DNA of 64,000 nt. Source: JALZUU01 sp964441245 (lineage in GTDB: Bacteria; Bacteroidota; Bacteroidia; Chitinophagales; Saprospiraceae). Location: positions 45,828 to 109,827 of the forward strand of contig CAYTVR010000002.1 of assembly GCA_964441245.1 (NCBI GenBank), written 5' to 3'. The stretch's first letter is position 1. Every line of letters begins with the position of its first letter. The position numbers were made by a program, and so were the translations under genes. The notes beneath the pieces were generated by a model, which saw nothing but the letters and a program-made list of their open reading frames with translations, had not been told where the DNA came from and ran no database searches. This document shows positions 1-9,653 of this stretch, piece after piece.

Positions 1-557
1 CCAGTGATACGGTATTAATTGCTCGGTACACCGGAAAGGTCAAATCACTTTTACATTATGTGGATATGTTGGAGAAATCTCAACGCTTTGAAAAGGTAGT
101 TTTACACAGTGAGGATGCTAAAAAAGTGTGGACTGATTTCAAATCACAATTTAAAGTAATGAAAGCTGCTGGTGGCTTGGTTTTTAACGCCAACCAAGAA
201 GTTTTATTGATTTATCGACTTGGTTATTGGGATTTACCGAAAGGTAAAATAGAAAAAGGAGAAGGTAAAAAAGCAGCAGCTATTCGAGAAGTTCAAGAAG
301 AAACAGGCTTAAATGAGCTTATTCTAGGGCAAAAATTAACTAAAACTTTCCATACTTATAAGGATCGAAGGGGTAGAAGAGTACTCAAATATACCCACTG
401 GTACCAAATGAGCACGGAGGAAATGGATTTGACACCTCAAGCTGAGGAAGATATTTTGGAAGCTATTTGGCTCCACTTGGATACTTTCAAATCTGAAAAA
501 CGTAAAACTTACCGCAACATCTTAGACGTAATCCAATCTTTTGAAGCAAAAAGATAA
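1..557 (+). CDS. Nudix hydrolase, 5'-truncated by window edge
   Basis: The reading frame is open from base 3 with no stop, so the gene begins before the window and the GTG at 60 is probably internal. The Nudix box G-x5-E-x7-RE-U-x-EE-x-GU is complete (GKIEKGEGKKAAAI followed by REVQEETGL), with the REVQEE core giving the metal-binding glutamates. The family hydrolyses nucleoside diphosphates linked to another group. The stretch before the box (reading LIARYTGKVKSLLHYVDMLE) looks like the conserved N-terminal part of a Bacteroidota Nudix subfamily, but the substrate cannot be told from sequence. No terminator with a T-run follows directly. Confidence 0.9.
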   Translation, partial: SDTVLIARYTGKVKSLLHYVDMLEKSQRFEKVVLHSEDAKKVWTDFKSQFKVMKAAGGLVFNANQEVLLIYRLGYWDLPKGKIEKGEGKKAAAIREVQEETGLNELILGQKLTKTFHTYKDRRGRRVLKYTHWYQMSTEEMDLTPQAEEDILEAIWLHLDTFKSEKRKTYRNILDVIQSFEAKR

Positions 558-986
558 AAAACCTGTTACTTTTTGCGAATCCTTCGTTAAGACCAAAGAA
601 CCTTTGGAAAGGCTTTTGGTATGCCTAAATGACGACTATTTTTCAAGTTATTTTAAATCAAACGTTAAAATTTAATCTTGAATACAATATCAAAAGTCTC
701 CCTCCGTTACTCTTAAGATTTTTTATTTAGATCCTCCCAAAATCCATTTGACATTTTTTTGACAATTTTAACTTTCTTCTAAACAAAATAAAAAATTGTC
801 TGTTTTTGTTTTATCTCCCTGATAGTTTTGCTTATTTGGAATTCATTGTTTTTTTGTTTTGGTAATCACATAGCGTCCAAATAATCTTCCGGGGAGTATG
901 GCCCACAACGTTATAACATTAGGATTTTAATCCCTAACTTTAGAATAGAAATATATTTTTTAACCTACAAATAATAGACGACGATC
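558..986. other. Intergenic region, AT-rich, small hairpins and one -7-like box
   Basis: No credible ORF is seen in this 429-base gap. It holds a short palindrome CCAAAGAACCTTTGG at 593-607 and a -7-like box TAGTTTTG at 823-830, without a well-placed -33 element. A small hairpin, TTAGGATT pairing with AATCCCTAA, lies at 919-937. The box could drive the secreted-protein gene at 987 with a leader of about 150 bases. Function is otherwise unknown. Confidence 0.4.
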
Positions 987-1364
987 ATGCAGCGCTTTGC
1001 CCAAATTATTACCGTTTTTGCTTTGACTTTTTTGACTACCGCTCTTTCCGCACAATCTTCCGCCTCCACCAATAATTCCGTTCTCGACCTTGATTTAGTT
1101 AGCCTAAATAGTAGTGAAAATTGGTCTTTCTTCGTGGATGAAGAGAATAAATTATACTTTATTGATTTTGAAAAATTGAGTTTTAATCTCAGTGAAATTG
1201 TCGTTAAAAACGCCGATAATGAAGTGATCCTGAAAGAAGATGTATTGGATTTACCAGTAAACACGATCTTTGAATTAGATTTTAGCGCTTATCCTCCTGG
1301 ATCTTATAATGTTGAATTGCGCTCTTTCACAGGAATGATGCAAAAATCAGTTGTGATCAACTAA
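987..1364 (+). CDS. Small secreted beta-sandwich protein (DUF3244-like)
   Basis: A 125-residue protein with a clear signal peptide (residues 1-22, ending LSAQ). The remainder looks all-beta and ends in a T9SS-like cadence (PPGSYNVELRS...KSVVIN), but it is too short to be a separate cargo with its own sorting domain. It resembles the small DUF3244-type secreted proteins common in Bacteroidota, whose role is unknown. A strong terminator follows within 25 bases. The gene is monocistronic, and the next gene is convergent. The ATG at 987 is chosen because the signal peptide starts there. Confidence 0.7.
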   Translation: MQRFAQIITVFALTFLTTALSAQSSASTNNSVLDLDLVSLNSSENWSFFVDEENKLYFIDFEKLSFNLSEIVVKNADNEVILKEDVLDLPVNTIFELDFSAYPPGSYNVELRSFTGMMQKSVVIN

Positions 1365-1383
1365 AGCTATTCTTTCGGATAGA

Positions 1384-1424
1384 AAAAAATGGGAAACGTC
1401 GACGTGGCGTTTCCCATTTTTTTT
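1384..1424. terminator. Bidirectional terminator
   Basis: An AAATGGGAAACG / CGTTTCCCATTT stem has a nine-base loop (TCGACGTGG), flanked by an A-run on the left and eight T on the right. It lies between two convergent genes, so it can serve both. Confidence 0.9.
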
Positions 1425-1483
1425 AGAGCTAAGATTCTTCTCACAATCGTTGTGATCAAAGGTATCTTGACTTCTGAATATGC

Positions 1484-1963
1484 TTATTCTTCTACCTTCA
1501 ATATTTTTCTTAAGGCTACTAAAATCTCTTTAATATCATAATGCTCTTCGGACAAAGCATGTGTTTTCCTTCCGTGTTCTTCGATCACTAAAAATTTTGT
1601 TGTCCCTCGGACCAATTCCGGAGAGAGGGAGGAGGCTTGTTTATCCGTATGGATATAAGCATTTTTGACATTATCTAATTTAGCCAAACCATAGGGCGTT
1701 TCTATAGTTGTTTCTGTAATGATCACGGGGACTATTTTGACAGAAGTCCACCAGGTAAAAAAAGAAGTACACAACATGATCATAAAACCAAAAAAGACCA
1801 ACATCAATAACATGTTTTTCATATTGCGTTGTTCATAAGCAACTTTCTTTTTACTAAAATAGCCTAAGGCCAAAGCCAATAAAACCGTGACAATTAAATA
1901 AGTCATCAAAGAACTATTCAATTCTGTCTTGATCGGTTCAAATAAATATAGTGGTGATTCCAT
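1484..1963 (-). CDS. Two-helix membrane protein of unknown function
   Basis: A 159-residue protein with two predicted membrane helices (about residues 18-36 and 49-72, the second ending FFTWW), followed by about 85 soluble residues. The soluble part contains TTIETPYGLAKLDNVKNAYI, which has the look of a bacterial PH-like (bPH) domain on a membrane anchor; that is a suggestion only. I do not recognise a named family. It converges on the preceding secreted gene and shares its terminator region. Its upstream neighbour is the 483-base gap carrying an inverted repeat. Confidence 0.6.
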   Translation of the reverse strand: MESPLYLFEPIKTELNSSLMTYLIVTVLLALALGYFSKKKVAYEQRNMKNMLLMLVFFGFMIMLCTSFFTWWTSVKIVPVIITETTIETPYGLAKLDNVKNAYIHTDKQASSLSPELVRGTTKFLVIEEHGRKTHALSEEHYDIKEILVALRKILKVEE

Positions 1964-2446
1964 GTTCTTATTGGTGTTAAAGTATTAATGTATTCAAGTA
2001 CTTTACCCGTAATATTTTGTAGTTTATTCCAGAAGTAAATGATCATTCAGAATACAAATTTTACTGATTGCCCAGATCTTCCTCTTATCGTACTCCTTTG
2101 AAGGATTCATTAGTGGGAAGATCTGCGCAATTTACCTGATCTGTCAAATCTGTGTTCAATTAATCTGCACCTCAGATGCCCCCTTGATTTTATGGGATGT
2201 ACTACAAGATGATGATTAGTTTTATTTTCCTTTCAATCAGCCATATTGTGATGAAAATTAGAAGTTTTGCTAGAATAATTTACAAAATAGCCTTAAAGTT
2301 TTATCCCATCGGTAAAGTATTGTTCAAATATTTATGTGTTTGTATTTTGGGTACATTAATCCCCGAACACTAAGCAACAAAGATAAACGCCCAAATTTAA
2401 TATTCGTGATAAATTCTCTAATTTAGCGAGATCTAAAACATACACT
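1964..2446. other. Intergenic region before mcrB
   Basis: The 483-base gap between divergent genes has no credible ORF. It contains the inverted repeat at 2067-2131 and reiterated AATCTG words to about 2170. A weak promoter-like pair, TTG at 2320 and TATTTTGG at 2343-2350 with a 20-base spacer, could serve the McrB gene with a leader of about 90 bases. Confidence 0.4.
2067..2131. repeat. Inverted repeat with 16-bp arms
   Basis: ATTGCCCAGATCTTCC (2067-2082) and GGAAGATCTGCGCAAT (2116-2131) pair with one mismatch around a 33-base centre that itself holds CCTTTGAAGG. The right flank repeats short words (GATCTGTCAAATCTGTG). There is no T-run, so it is unlikely to be an ordinary terminator. Its architecture resembles the other word-built inverted repeats in this window, though the word differs. 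Confidence 0.75.
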
Positions 2447-4369
2447 ATGGTAAAGAACAAAGAAATCAGTTATTGGTTGTTTCAATCGAGTCCTAAATTT
2501 TTACGATTGAAGGACGCACTTCGAATGGATCATCTTAGTTTTTTCCCAGTTAAAAATTTTCAGAAAAAGATTCAACCTGGAGATAAAGTCATTTTGTGGC
2601 AAACCGGTAGACAGGCTGGATGTTATGCTTTAGCAGAAGTCAAATCGACCGTAGATAATTGGAAAAAAAGCAAAGAAGAAAAAACATTTTATGCCAATAA
2701 AAAAGAGCAAGGACCAAGCGTAAAACTAAAAATTGAATACAACCTTTGGGACAAACCTTTGACCAAAGACCTTTTGCCAAAAAGTAAAACCTTGGCTCCA
2801 CTTAGCAACAAACGAACGGGGACGAATTCTAAAGCAACTGCCAAACAATATAAAGCACTTCAAGAATTGGTTCAGCAAAATGATATGGTACATGAACCAG
2901 AAGTACCTTATCTGCCACAACGGACTGTTGATTATCCAATGAATATGGTTTTGTATGGGCCTCCGGGAACGGGTAAAACATATCATACCCTCAACTATGC
3001 CTTGGCCATCATCGAGAATCGAACTTTGGAAGAATTGGCTTTGGAAAATCGATTGGCTTTGCAACAACGTTTTGCGCAGTATAGCGAACAAGGACTGATT
3101 TATTTTGTCACCTTTCATCAAGCATTTTCTTATGAAGATTTTGTAGAGGGCATCAAACCAGTGACCAGAGGAAAGAAAGTAGTCTACGAAATTCAAAATG
3201 GAATTTTTAAACATACTTCTTTGGAAGCCAAACGGAATATGGTGGAAACTTTGATTCAAAATGCTCCACAGCATCAAGTGCATATTGAATTCAATGCTTT
3301 GTACGATGCTTTTTTGGACTATTTGAAAAGCGATGATTTTAATTCTTTTAGCACCAAGGACGGCTCGCAAGTTTATTTACATCGAGTCGAGCGTTATGGC
3401 AATTTAAGTTTGCGAAAAGAAAAATCTTTTTCCACGACAAAAGTTTTAAAGCGACACCTCAAAAAGATTTATCGGATTTTTCCGGAGGTAGCAGCTATTG
3501 AAAATTTAGATCGAGATTTAGGAGCCATTGATAAAGATATCAAAGCCTCTTTTGCTTGGGCCATTTTCAATGCATTGAAAAAATTTGAACCTCAATTTGT
3601 TCAGTCTTTGTTAAAAGCGGCACAGCGTAACAAAGTTGAAGATAAACAGATTCAGGAGTTTGATATGCACGATTTGTCATCATTGGCGATGCAGCATAGT
3701 CGAAAATTTGTGTTGATCATCGACGAAATCAATCGAGGAAATATTGCTAGCATTTTTGGAGATTTGATTACTTTGATAGAACCAGATAAACGCGAAGGAG
3801 GGCAAGAAGCTTTACGTTTGATTTTGCCTTATTCGAAAACAGTATTTTGTGTGCCACCTAATCTACACATCATCGGAACCATGAATACTGCGGATAGAAG
3901 TGTGGAGGCTATGGATATTGCATTACGTCGTCGCTTCACTTTCGTGGAAATGAAACCAGATCCTTCTGTGATTAAAAAAGAAATTGGAAAACCATTGCCC
4001 AATGGAATTGATCTGGAAAAATTATTGAAAGCGATCAATGATCGAATCACGGTGTTGTTAGATAAAGATTTTTGTATTGGTCATTCCTACTTTTTAAAAG
4101 TGAAAAATATGGCAGACTTGCAACGTGTTTTTGCTATAGAAATCATTCCATTATTGCAAGAATATTTTTTTGGTGATTATGGTAAAATTGGATTAGTGCT
4201 TGGAAAAGATTTTGTAGTAGAAAAGAAAAAAAATCAATCTGAGATCTTCGCTAATTTCGATCATGAATACAAAGATGAATTGTCAGACCAAGCTGTTTAT
4301 GAAATCACACCTATGGAAGAATTACATGCAGGAGCTTTTATTCGAGTGTATGATAAATCGTATGAATAG
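2447..4369 (+). CDS. mcrB: EVE-domain McrB-like AAA+ GTPase (type IV restriction)
   Basis: A 640-residue protein. Residues 1-115 match an EVE (PUA-like) domain (ISYWLFQSSP...PGDKVILWQTG...GCYALAEV), a reader of modified bases. Residues 165-600 are an McrB-type AAA+ motor: Walker A GPPGTGKT at 171-178, Walker B LIIDEINRG near 423, and the McrB signature GTMNTADRS near 476 with the arginine-rich ALRRRF after it. McrB binds modified DNA and, with GTP, drives translocation, while McrC supplies cleavage. Here the McrC partner is not adjacent but lies at 9654-10907, beyond three unrelated envelope genes. Domain content is clear; activity on 5mC or 5hmC is inferred. Confidence 0.93.
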   Translation: MVKNKEISYWLFQSSPKFLRLKDALRMDHLSFFPVKNFQKKIQPGDKVILWQTGRQAGCYALAEVKSTVDNWKKSKEEKTFYANKKEQGPSVKLKIEYNLWDKPLTKDLLPKSKTLAPLSNKRTGTNSKATAKQYKALQELVQQNDMVHEPEVPYLPQRTVDYPMNMVLYGPPGTGKTYHTLNYALAIIENRTLEELALENRLALQQRFAQYSEQGLIYFVTFHQAFSYEDFVEGIKPVTRGKKVVYEIQNGIFKHTSLEAKRNMVETLIQNAPQHQVHIEFNALYDAFLDYLKSDDFNSFSTKDGSQVYLHRVERYGNLSLRKEKSFSTTKVLKRHLKKIYRIFPEVAAIENLDRDLGAIDKDIKASFAWAIFNALKKFEPQFVQSLLKAAQRNKVEDKQIQEFDMHDLSSLAMQHSRKFVLIIDEINRGNIASIFGDLITLIEPDKREGGQEALRLILPYSKTVFCVPPNLHIIGTMNTADRSVEAMDIALRRRFTFVEMKPDPSVIKKEIGKPLPNGIDLEKLLKAINDRITVLLDKDFCIGHSYFLKVKNMADLQRVFAIEIIPLLQEYFFGDYGKIGLVLGKDFVVEKKKNQSEIFANFDHEYKDELSDQAVYEITPMEELHAGAFIRVYDKSYE

Positions 4370-4419
4370 ATAGAAATTGTAAATAGATATATCACTAGTT
4401 TTTTTCAAAAAAATAAAAA

Positions 4420-6045
4420 ATGATCGCTAAAGAAAAAAAGTGCTTGAGACTATGGCTGTTGCTAAACATTGTATTTATAACAATTAGCACACATGCTCAA
4501 ACCGTGCAAGATGATTTTGAAGGAAATGGAACGATTACGACCTGGGTCGGAGATGATTGTGGAATCAATACTGATTTTTTAAATCCATTTCAACAAGGCA
4601 TTAATACTTCTGAAACCGTTTTAGAATACAATGATATTGGAGGGCAATATGCCAATGTAAGATTTGAGATTGCTGAAAATTTTGATTTAACCACCAAGCA
4701 TGTTTTTTCTTTGAAAATTTATGTTCCTTCTAATGGCTTAACTGGAAATCAAAATCAACAAGTTTCTTTGAAGTTACAAGATGGTACTTTAGGGCAACCA
4801 TGGACCACGCAAAGCGAAATCATCAAACCTATTGTTTTGAATCAATGGCAAACCGTCACTTTTGATTTTAAAAATGATCCGTTTATTAACTTAGATGCCA
4901 ACTCACCAATACCAATTGAAAGAACAGATTTTGATAGAATAGTGATTCAGGTCAATGGCGAAAATAACAATGATCACGTCCGAGCTTTTTTAGATGATTT
5001 CTCCTTTGATTCATCTTTTCCTGTTTTTGATCATTTGATTTGGTCGGATGAATTTAATGGCCAAGGAGCCATCGATAGTGATAAATGGTTTCATCAAACT
5101 CAATTGCCAGCTGGTGGAAGTTGGTTCAATGGAGAGATACAACATTATACTGATCGGACGGACAACACCATTATGAATAATGGTAGTTTGAAAATAATTG
5201 CAAAAAAAGAAATCTTCACCGATCAAGGAGAAACGAAGTTTTATACTTCTGCGAGATTGAATTCAAAGTTTGCTTTTAAATATGGTAGAGTAGAAGTTCG
5301 AGCCAAACTACCACAAGGAGTTGGTACTTGGCCCGCGATATGGATGCTGGGCAAAAATATTACGGAAACGGGAGCTTATTGGATGAACGAAGGTTTTGGA
5401 ACTACTTCTTGGCCTGCCTGTGGTGAAATAGATATCATGGAACATTGGGGGACAAATCAAAACTATGTTCAAAGTGCCACACATACTCCATCGAGTTTTG
5501 GGAATACAGAAAATCATGGAGGTCAAGTCATACCTACTGCTTCAACAGATTTTCATGTTTATGCTTTAGAATGGACACCAGAAAAACTAATTTTTAGTGT
5601 AGACGGCATCACGCATTATACGTATAATCCATCTATAAAAGATGAGAATACTTGGCCTTTTGATGCGGAACAATATCTACTATTGAATATTGCAATTCAA
5701 CCGAGTATTACGCCCAATTTCACGCAAAGTTCAATGGAAATTGACTATGTGAGAGTATATCAGATGGGAACCGTTTCTATCACAGAATTAGAGGAACAAC
5801 AAGAGTTGACTCGATATCCGAATCCAATTGACAATGAATTGAATATTATATTAGATGAACCTACTGACCAAAACATACCTTTAAAAATATATGGTGTTGA
5901 TGGAAAATTATACCAATCATTTAATCAATCTGTAAATGGGAATAAATTAACTATTAACAACTTGGGTGATTTAACGAGTGGGATCTACATTGTATCCTTT
6001 GAATTGAATGATCGGAATTATACGCTTAAGATTTATAAGAAGTGA
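4420..6045 (+). CDS. GH16 beta-glucanase with T9SS sorting domain
   Basis: A 541-residue secreted enzyme. A signal peptide (1-27, ending HAQ) is followed by a beta-sandwich, carbohydrate-binding-like region (about 30-200), a GH16 catalytic domain (about 205-450) and a T9SS type A C-terminal domain (about 460-541, RYPNPIDNELNI...LKIYKK). The GH16 active site GEIDIMEHWG is intact, with Glu336 as nucleophile, Asp338, and Glu341 as acid/base. Family members cleave beta-1,3 or beta-1,3-1,4 glucans such as laminarin. The T9SS domain implies release or surface display. It starts 50 bases after mcrB, so read-through is possible, but its function is unrelated. Confidence 0.93.
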   Translation: MIAKEKKCLRLWLLLNIVFITISTHAQTVQDDFEGNGTITTWVGDDCGINTDFLNPFQQGINTSETVLEYNDIGGQYANVRFEIAENFDLTTKHVFSLKIYVPSNGLTGNQNQQVSLKLQDGTLGQPWTTQSEIIKPIVLNQWQTVTFDFKNDPFINLDANSPIPIERTDFDRIVIQVNGENNNDHVRAFLDDFSFDSSFPVFDHLIWSDEFNGQGAIDSDKWFHQTQLPAGGSWFNGEIQHYTDRTDNTIMNNGSLKIIAKKEIFTDQGETKFYTSARLNSKFAFKYGRVEVRAKLPQGVGTWPAIWMLGKNITETGAYWMNEGFGTTSWPACGEIDIMEHWGTNQNYVQSATHTPSSFGNTENHGGQVIPTASTDFHVYALEWTPEKLIFSVDGITHYTYNPSIKDENTWPFDAEQYLLLNIAIQPSITPNFTQSSMEIDYVRVYQMGTVSITELEEQQELTRYPNPIDNELNIILDEPTDQNIPLKIYGVDGKLYQSFNQSVNGNKLTINNLGDLTSGIYIVSFELNDRNYTLKIYKK

Positions 6046-6248
6046 TTTTATTCCTGCTGCGATTCCTTTAGATCAGAAAAACTTGTCTTGTAAAAGACAG
6101 ATGCATCATTTATTAAAAAAAAGGATGTCTCAAGAAAGACAATTCTATATCTTATTACTAAGTAATATGATGAATTGAAAAATAGTTAGCAAAAAACAAG
6201 TGATGTTAGTTTTATTATTACATTCATTCTTTCACAAGACAAAACACA

Positions 6249-7472
6249 ATGAATAAACTAGAGAATAAAACACGTGTACTGATTCCAATCACATTCTTTT
6301 TCTTGTTGATTAGCACCTTGAATCTTTCCGCTCAGACTTGGGAGCAAGTCAATAATTCACCCTTAACCAGCGATCATTGTAATGGTTTTGGAATAGATGG
6401 AAAAGCATATATTATTGACTCAGAAAATGGAAATGCCCAGACTGGACTATGGGAGTATACCGCAGCTACGGATTCATGGGTTCGATTAAAAGATTTTCCA
6501 GGTACTGCCAGAGGATTTGCTGCTGGTGATGACTGGAACGGAAAGTATTATTATGGATTTGGAAGAAGTGATAATGCATTATTTACTGATTTATGGGTTT
6601 TTGATCCAGTTGATACCTCATTTACTCAATTGCCTTCCTGTCCCGGTGTAGCTAAGTATCACCCAGCTTTTGTAGCCCATAATGACAAAATTTTTGTTGG
6701 CGCTGGTTCTACTGCTAGTGGAAATTCTAGGGATTGGTGGGAATATGACATACTTACTCAACAATGGTCACAAAAACCAAATGTTCCAGGAAACAGACGA
6801 CATCACCCTTTTTATTTTTCTATTGGTGATAATATTTATGTAGGTGGAGGACATGCGTTTAATTGGAGCGAGTATAATCCAACAACGGAGGAATGGGTAC
6901 AAATAGATGATTTCCCTGAAGGAAGGGTAGCAGGAACACAATTTAGCCATGGAGACTATGGCTATGTATTAGCAGGTGATGATGCTAGTCATATTCATGT
7001 TCCAACTTGGCAAACTTTCCTGAGATACAATGATCAATTAGACGAATGGGAAGAACTACCTCCTTTACCTAATGGAAGTCGTTGGGCTCCAGCATCTTTT
7101 ATCATTGATGATTACGTTTATTTCTTTGCTGGTCTTTCAGACCTCGTTTTTGGTGATCAGAGCATGTGGAAATTTGATTTGACTTCGCTGGACGATAACA
7201 TGGTTTCAACAGAAAATGTCTTAAGTGGTGCTACCAATATCGAAGTGTTTCCAAATCCATCTTCTTCAAAAATAAATGTAGTTGGACATCTTGATCTTGA
7301 TCAAAGGTATCAAGTAAAAATCATAGACCTTCAAGGAAAAACCTTATCCACGACTAATGATGTGGATTTAAATCAGGAAATGGATATCTCTTTCGTTCCT
7401 AATGGTATTTACTTTTTGGAAGTATCCAACAAATCTTACCTTGAAACGATCAAGTTGATTAAGTCAAAATAA
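6249..7472 (+). CDS. Secreted kelch-repeat protein with T9SS sorting domain
   Basis: A 407-residue protein with a signal peptide (1-28, ending LSAQ) and about five kelch-type blades (recurrent W-x-W and GG/AGG motifs, such as DKIFVGAGSTASGNSRDWWEYD and NIYVGGGHAFNWSEYNP). The C-terminal T9SS domain is IEVFPNPSSSKINVVGH...GIYFLEV. Kelch propellers bind proteins or glycans, and no catalytic signature is visible. It follows the GH16 gene by 203 bases in the same direction and could be a partner binding protein, which is inference. A strong terminator ends the unit. Confidence 0.85.
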   Translation: MNKLENKTRVLIPITFFFLLISTLNLSAQTWEQVNNSPLTSDHCNGFGIDGKAYIIDSENGNAQTGLWEYTAATDSWVRLKDFPGTARGFAAGDDWNGKYYYGFGRSDNALFTDLWVFDPVDTSFTQLPSCPGVAKYHPAFVAHNDKIFVGAGSTASGNSRDWWEYDILTQQWSQKPNVPGNRRHHPFYFSIGDNIYVGGGHAFNWSEYNPTTEEWVQIDDFPEGRVAGTQFSHGDYGYVLAGDDASHIHVPTWQTFLRYNDQLDEWEELPPLPNGSRWAPASFIIDDYVYFFAGLSDLVFGDQSMWKFDLTSLDDNMVSTENVLSGATNIEVFPNPSSSKINVVGHLDLDQRYQVKIIDLQGKTLSTTNDVDLNQEMDISFVPNGIYFLEVSNKSYLETIKLIKSK

Positions 7473-7500
7473 AAATTTAAAGATTGTCTTAAACAAAAAC

Positions 7501-7535
7501 GGGGAAACTGCATCGCAGTTTCCCCATTTTTAATG
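7501..7535. terminator. Bidirectional terminator
   Basis: A GGGGAAACTGC / GCAGTTTCCCC stem of 11 bp with a three-base loop, preceded by AAAAAC and followed by ATTTTT. It sits between the convergent kelch and OmpA genes. Confidence 0.9.
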
Positions 7536-7570
7536 GATCTTCATCCAAATGGTTTAAGCTTTTTTGACTA

Positions 7571-9508
7571 TTATTTATTACTTAAGTATTCCTCAATAGT
7601 AAATTCTGTTCTTCTATTTTCTCGATGTTGGTTTGGATCGCAAGGCACTTGATCTGCACAATGATTCAATAACGAAGTTTCGCCCATTCCCACGGCTTTC
7701 AATCGATTGGCGCTAATTCCTTTTTTTATCAAATAAGCTTTAACGGCCTCCGCTCTTTTTTGAGACAATTGTTGGTTATAATCACTTTTACCACGAGCAT
7801 CTGTATGCGATCGAATCATAATTTTCATACCTGGATTAGCCAACATCAATTCTAGTATTTCATTGACTTCTGATTGGCTATCAGCATTCAAGTGTGATTC
7901 ATTGTAGCCATAATAAATATTATTTAACTGGATTGTTTTTCCTGTTTTGATAGCCATTGTTTCATTTTTAATCAATGGATTGTTAACAGGAGCAATGGTT
8001 TTATCAGCCGTTGGAAGAATTGGAGTGACTTCCAAAGTTTCATTGCCGATTATTTTACTTTTTGTGATAGCTAAACCATTTTCAATAATCGCAGAAGCTA
8101 GGATGATCGGTTGATCCGCAGTCTCTAAAGGAAGCGGTAGTACAGGTCCTACCATTGGATCTGAATATTGAATTGGATTTTTACTCTCTAGTTCTATCGC
8201 ATAGTATTCATCTTCGGTCAAAGAAGCGTGATCGACTATTTGTTGATAGCTAAAGTAATCCATGTTTTTTGCGATAAGCAAATACTTTTTTGCCTCTTTT
8301 AAAGGAAACCAAAAAGCACCGTCTTCTTGCTTACTTAGCGGAACATCTTCTGCAATCAATGCTAAAAGACTTTCATCTAAATTTTTAATAGAAATAGGAC
8401 CGCTAATATCGGCCTGTCCATCAATATCAACTTTTAATTCCATCAAGCGAAGGTGAGCAGTCGTCAATATTTGGTCGCTGTCGATATCAAAAACTTCTAT
8501 TTTGGTCAATACTTTTTCTGACTCATTTGGTAGGATCTCTTCTAATGCCCAACTATAAATATCATCTCCTCCAAACCCATCAATTCTATTAGAGGTAAAA
8601 TATCCCGTATTCCCTTCTGTATCCATTGAAAAACCAAAATCATCAAAAGGAGAATTAAATGGAAGACCAAGATTTTTCTTAGCTAACCATTGACCATCAG
8701 CTTGTTGTTTAGAAACATAAATATCCAATCTTCCTTGTCCCTGAGCATCTGAAGAGGAGAAATAAACTTCCTCTAATTCATTGACAAAAGGAAATAATTC
8801 ATGACCTTTTGAGTTGACATTGGCTCCCAAGTTAATAGGTTCATGCCATCGATTGTCTGCCCATTCTGAAACATAAATATCCATTCCTCCATAGCCACCA
8901 GGACGATCTGAAGCAAAATATAAACGCTTTCCATCTGCCGAAAGGCTAGGATGACTCGTAGAATAATTAAAACTATTTAACGGTAATTCTCGGACGTGAA
9001 TCCACTTTTCATTGTGATTATCTGCAGTAAATAATTTTAAATCATAATAGCCAGATTCATTTTTTTTCTTACTATTTCTAGTGAAAATCATTAGTTTTCT
9101 ATCTGCACTAAAAGTAGCCGCACCTTCATTATGAACGGCATTGATGTTACCTTTGATAGGTTGAGTATTGTAAAATTGACCATCAGCGCCTTTTTCTGCA
9201 TAAAACAAGTAGGAATATTCTCGTTTGAAGATGTTTTTCCACCATTGTTTATGTTCTTTTCTTGTAGAAGTGAAGACCACTCCATTTTTATATGGAATAG
9301 CACTATAATCCAATTGATCTGAATTTAAAGAGGCTACATTTTGGACTTGTGTGTGTTGGGGAATGAAGTCTTCCTGTAATTCGGATTGATGTAATCGTTC
9401 GAATAGGGTAGTCGTCGTTTCTTGAGCAATTATTGAATAATTACTGATTAAACAGAACAAGAAAAGACTCAGTTGGGACAATTTCATAATTTTTAAAATT
9501 TTGAGCAA
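7571..9508 (-). CDS. OmpA-family protein with PD40 propeller
   Basis: A 645-residue envelope protein. The signal peptide ends SIIAQE; the ATG at 9487 gives a more compact signal than the one at 9508. Residues about 55-330 hold WD40-like PD40 (TolB-like) repeats (SADGKRLYFASDRPGGYGGMDI, DTEGNTGYFTSNRIDGFGGDDI). The C-terminal 110 residues are an OmpA peptidoglycan-binding domain (IRSHTDARGKSDYNQQLSQK, ending NRRTEF). This architecture is typical of Bacteroidota proteins that tether the outer membrane to peptidoglycan, and it resembles PorE-type T9SS-associated proteins. It lies on the opposite strand inside the interval that separates mcrB from mcrC. Confidence 0.9.
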   Translation of the reverse strand: MLKILKIMKLSQLSLFLFCLISNYSIIAQETTTTLFERLHQSELQEDFIPQHTQVQNVASLNSDQLDYSAIPYKNGVVFTSTRKEHKQWWKNIFKREYSYLFYAEKGADGQFYNTQPIKGNINAVHNEGAATFSADRKLMIFTRNSKKKNESGYYDLKLFTADNHNEKWIHVRELPLNSFNYSTSHPSLSADGKRLYFASDRPGGYGGMDIYVSEWADNRWHEPINLGANVNSKGHELFPFVNELEEVYFSSSDAQGQGRLDIYVSKQQADGQWLAKKNLGLPFNSPFDDFGFSMDTEGNTGYFTSNRIDGFGGDDIYSWALEEILPNESEKVLTKIEVFDIDSDQILTTAHLRLMELKVDIDGQADISGPISIKNLDESLLALIAEDVPLSKQEDGAFWFPLKEAKKYLLIAKNMDYFSYQQIVDHASLTEDEYYAIELESKNPIQYSDPMVGPVLPLPLETADQPIILASAIIENGLAITKSKIIGNETLEVTPILPTADKTIAPVNNPLIKNETMAIKTGKTIQLNNIYYGYNESHLNADSQSEVNEILELMLANPGMKIMIRSHTDARGKSDYNQQLSQKRAEAVKAYLIKKGISANRLKAVGMGETSLLNHCADQVPCDPNQHRENRRTEFTIEEYLSNK

Positions 9509-9653
9509 TGCTTGGTGAAAGATTTTATCTTTAGTCGATTTTTAGGACCAATCTGATATGGAAAGGCCTTTTACTCATAAGACATACGATAAAAACCTAT
9601 GTTTGTTTTAATATATGTTAAAAATATTTAATTTATTATAAACTGATAAGCAG

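Noticed and set aside
2726..3370. 214-residue minus-strand frame inside mcrB
   Set aside because: It lies wholly inside the confident EVE-McrB coding region and shows no protein-like motif.
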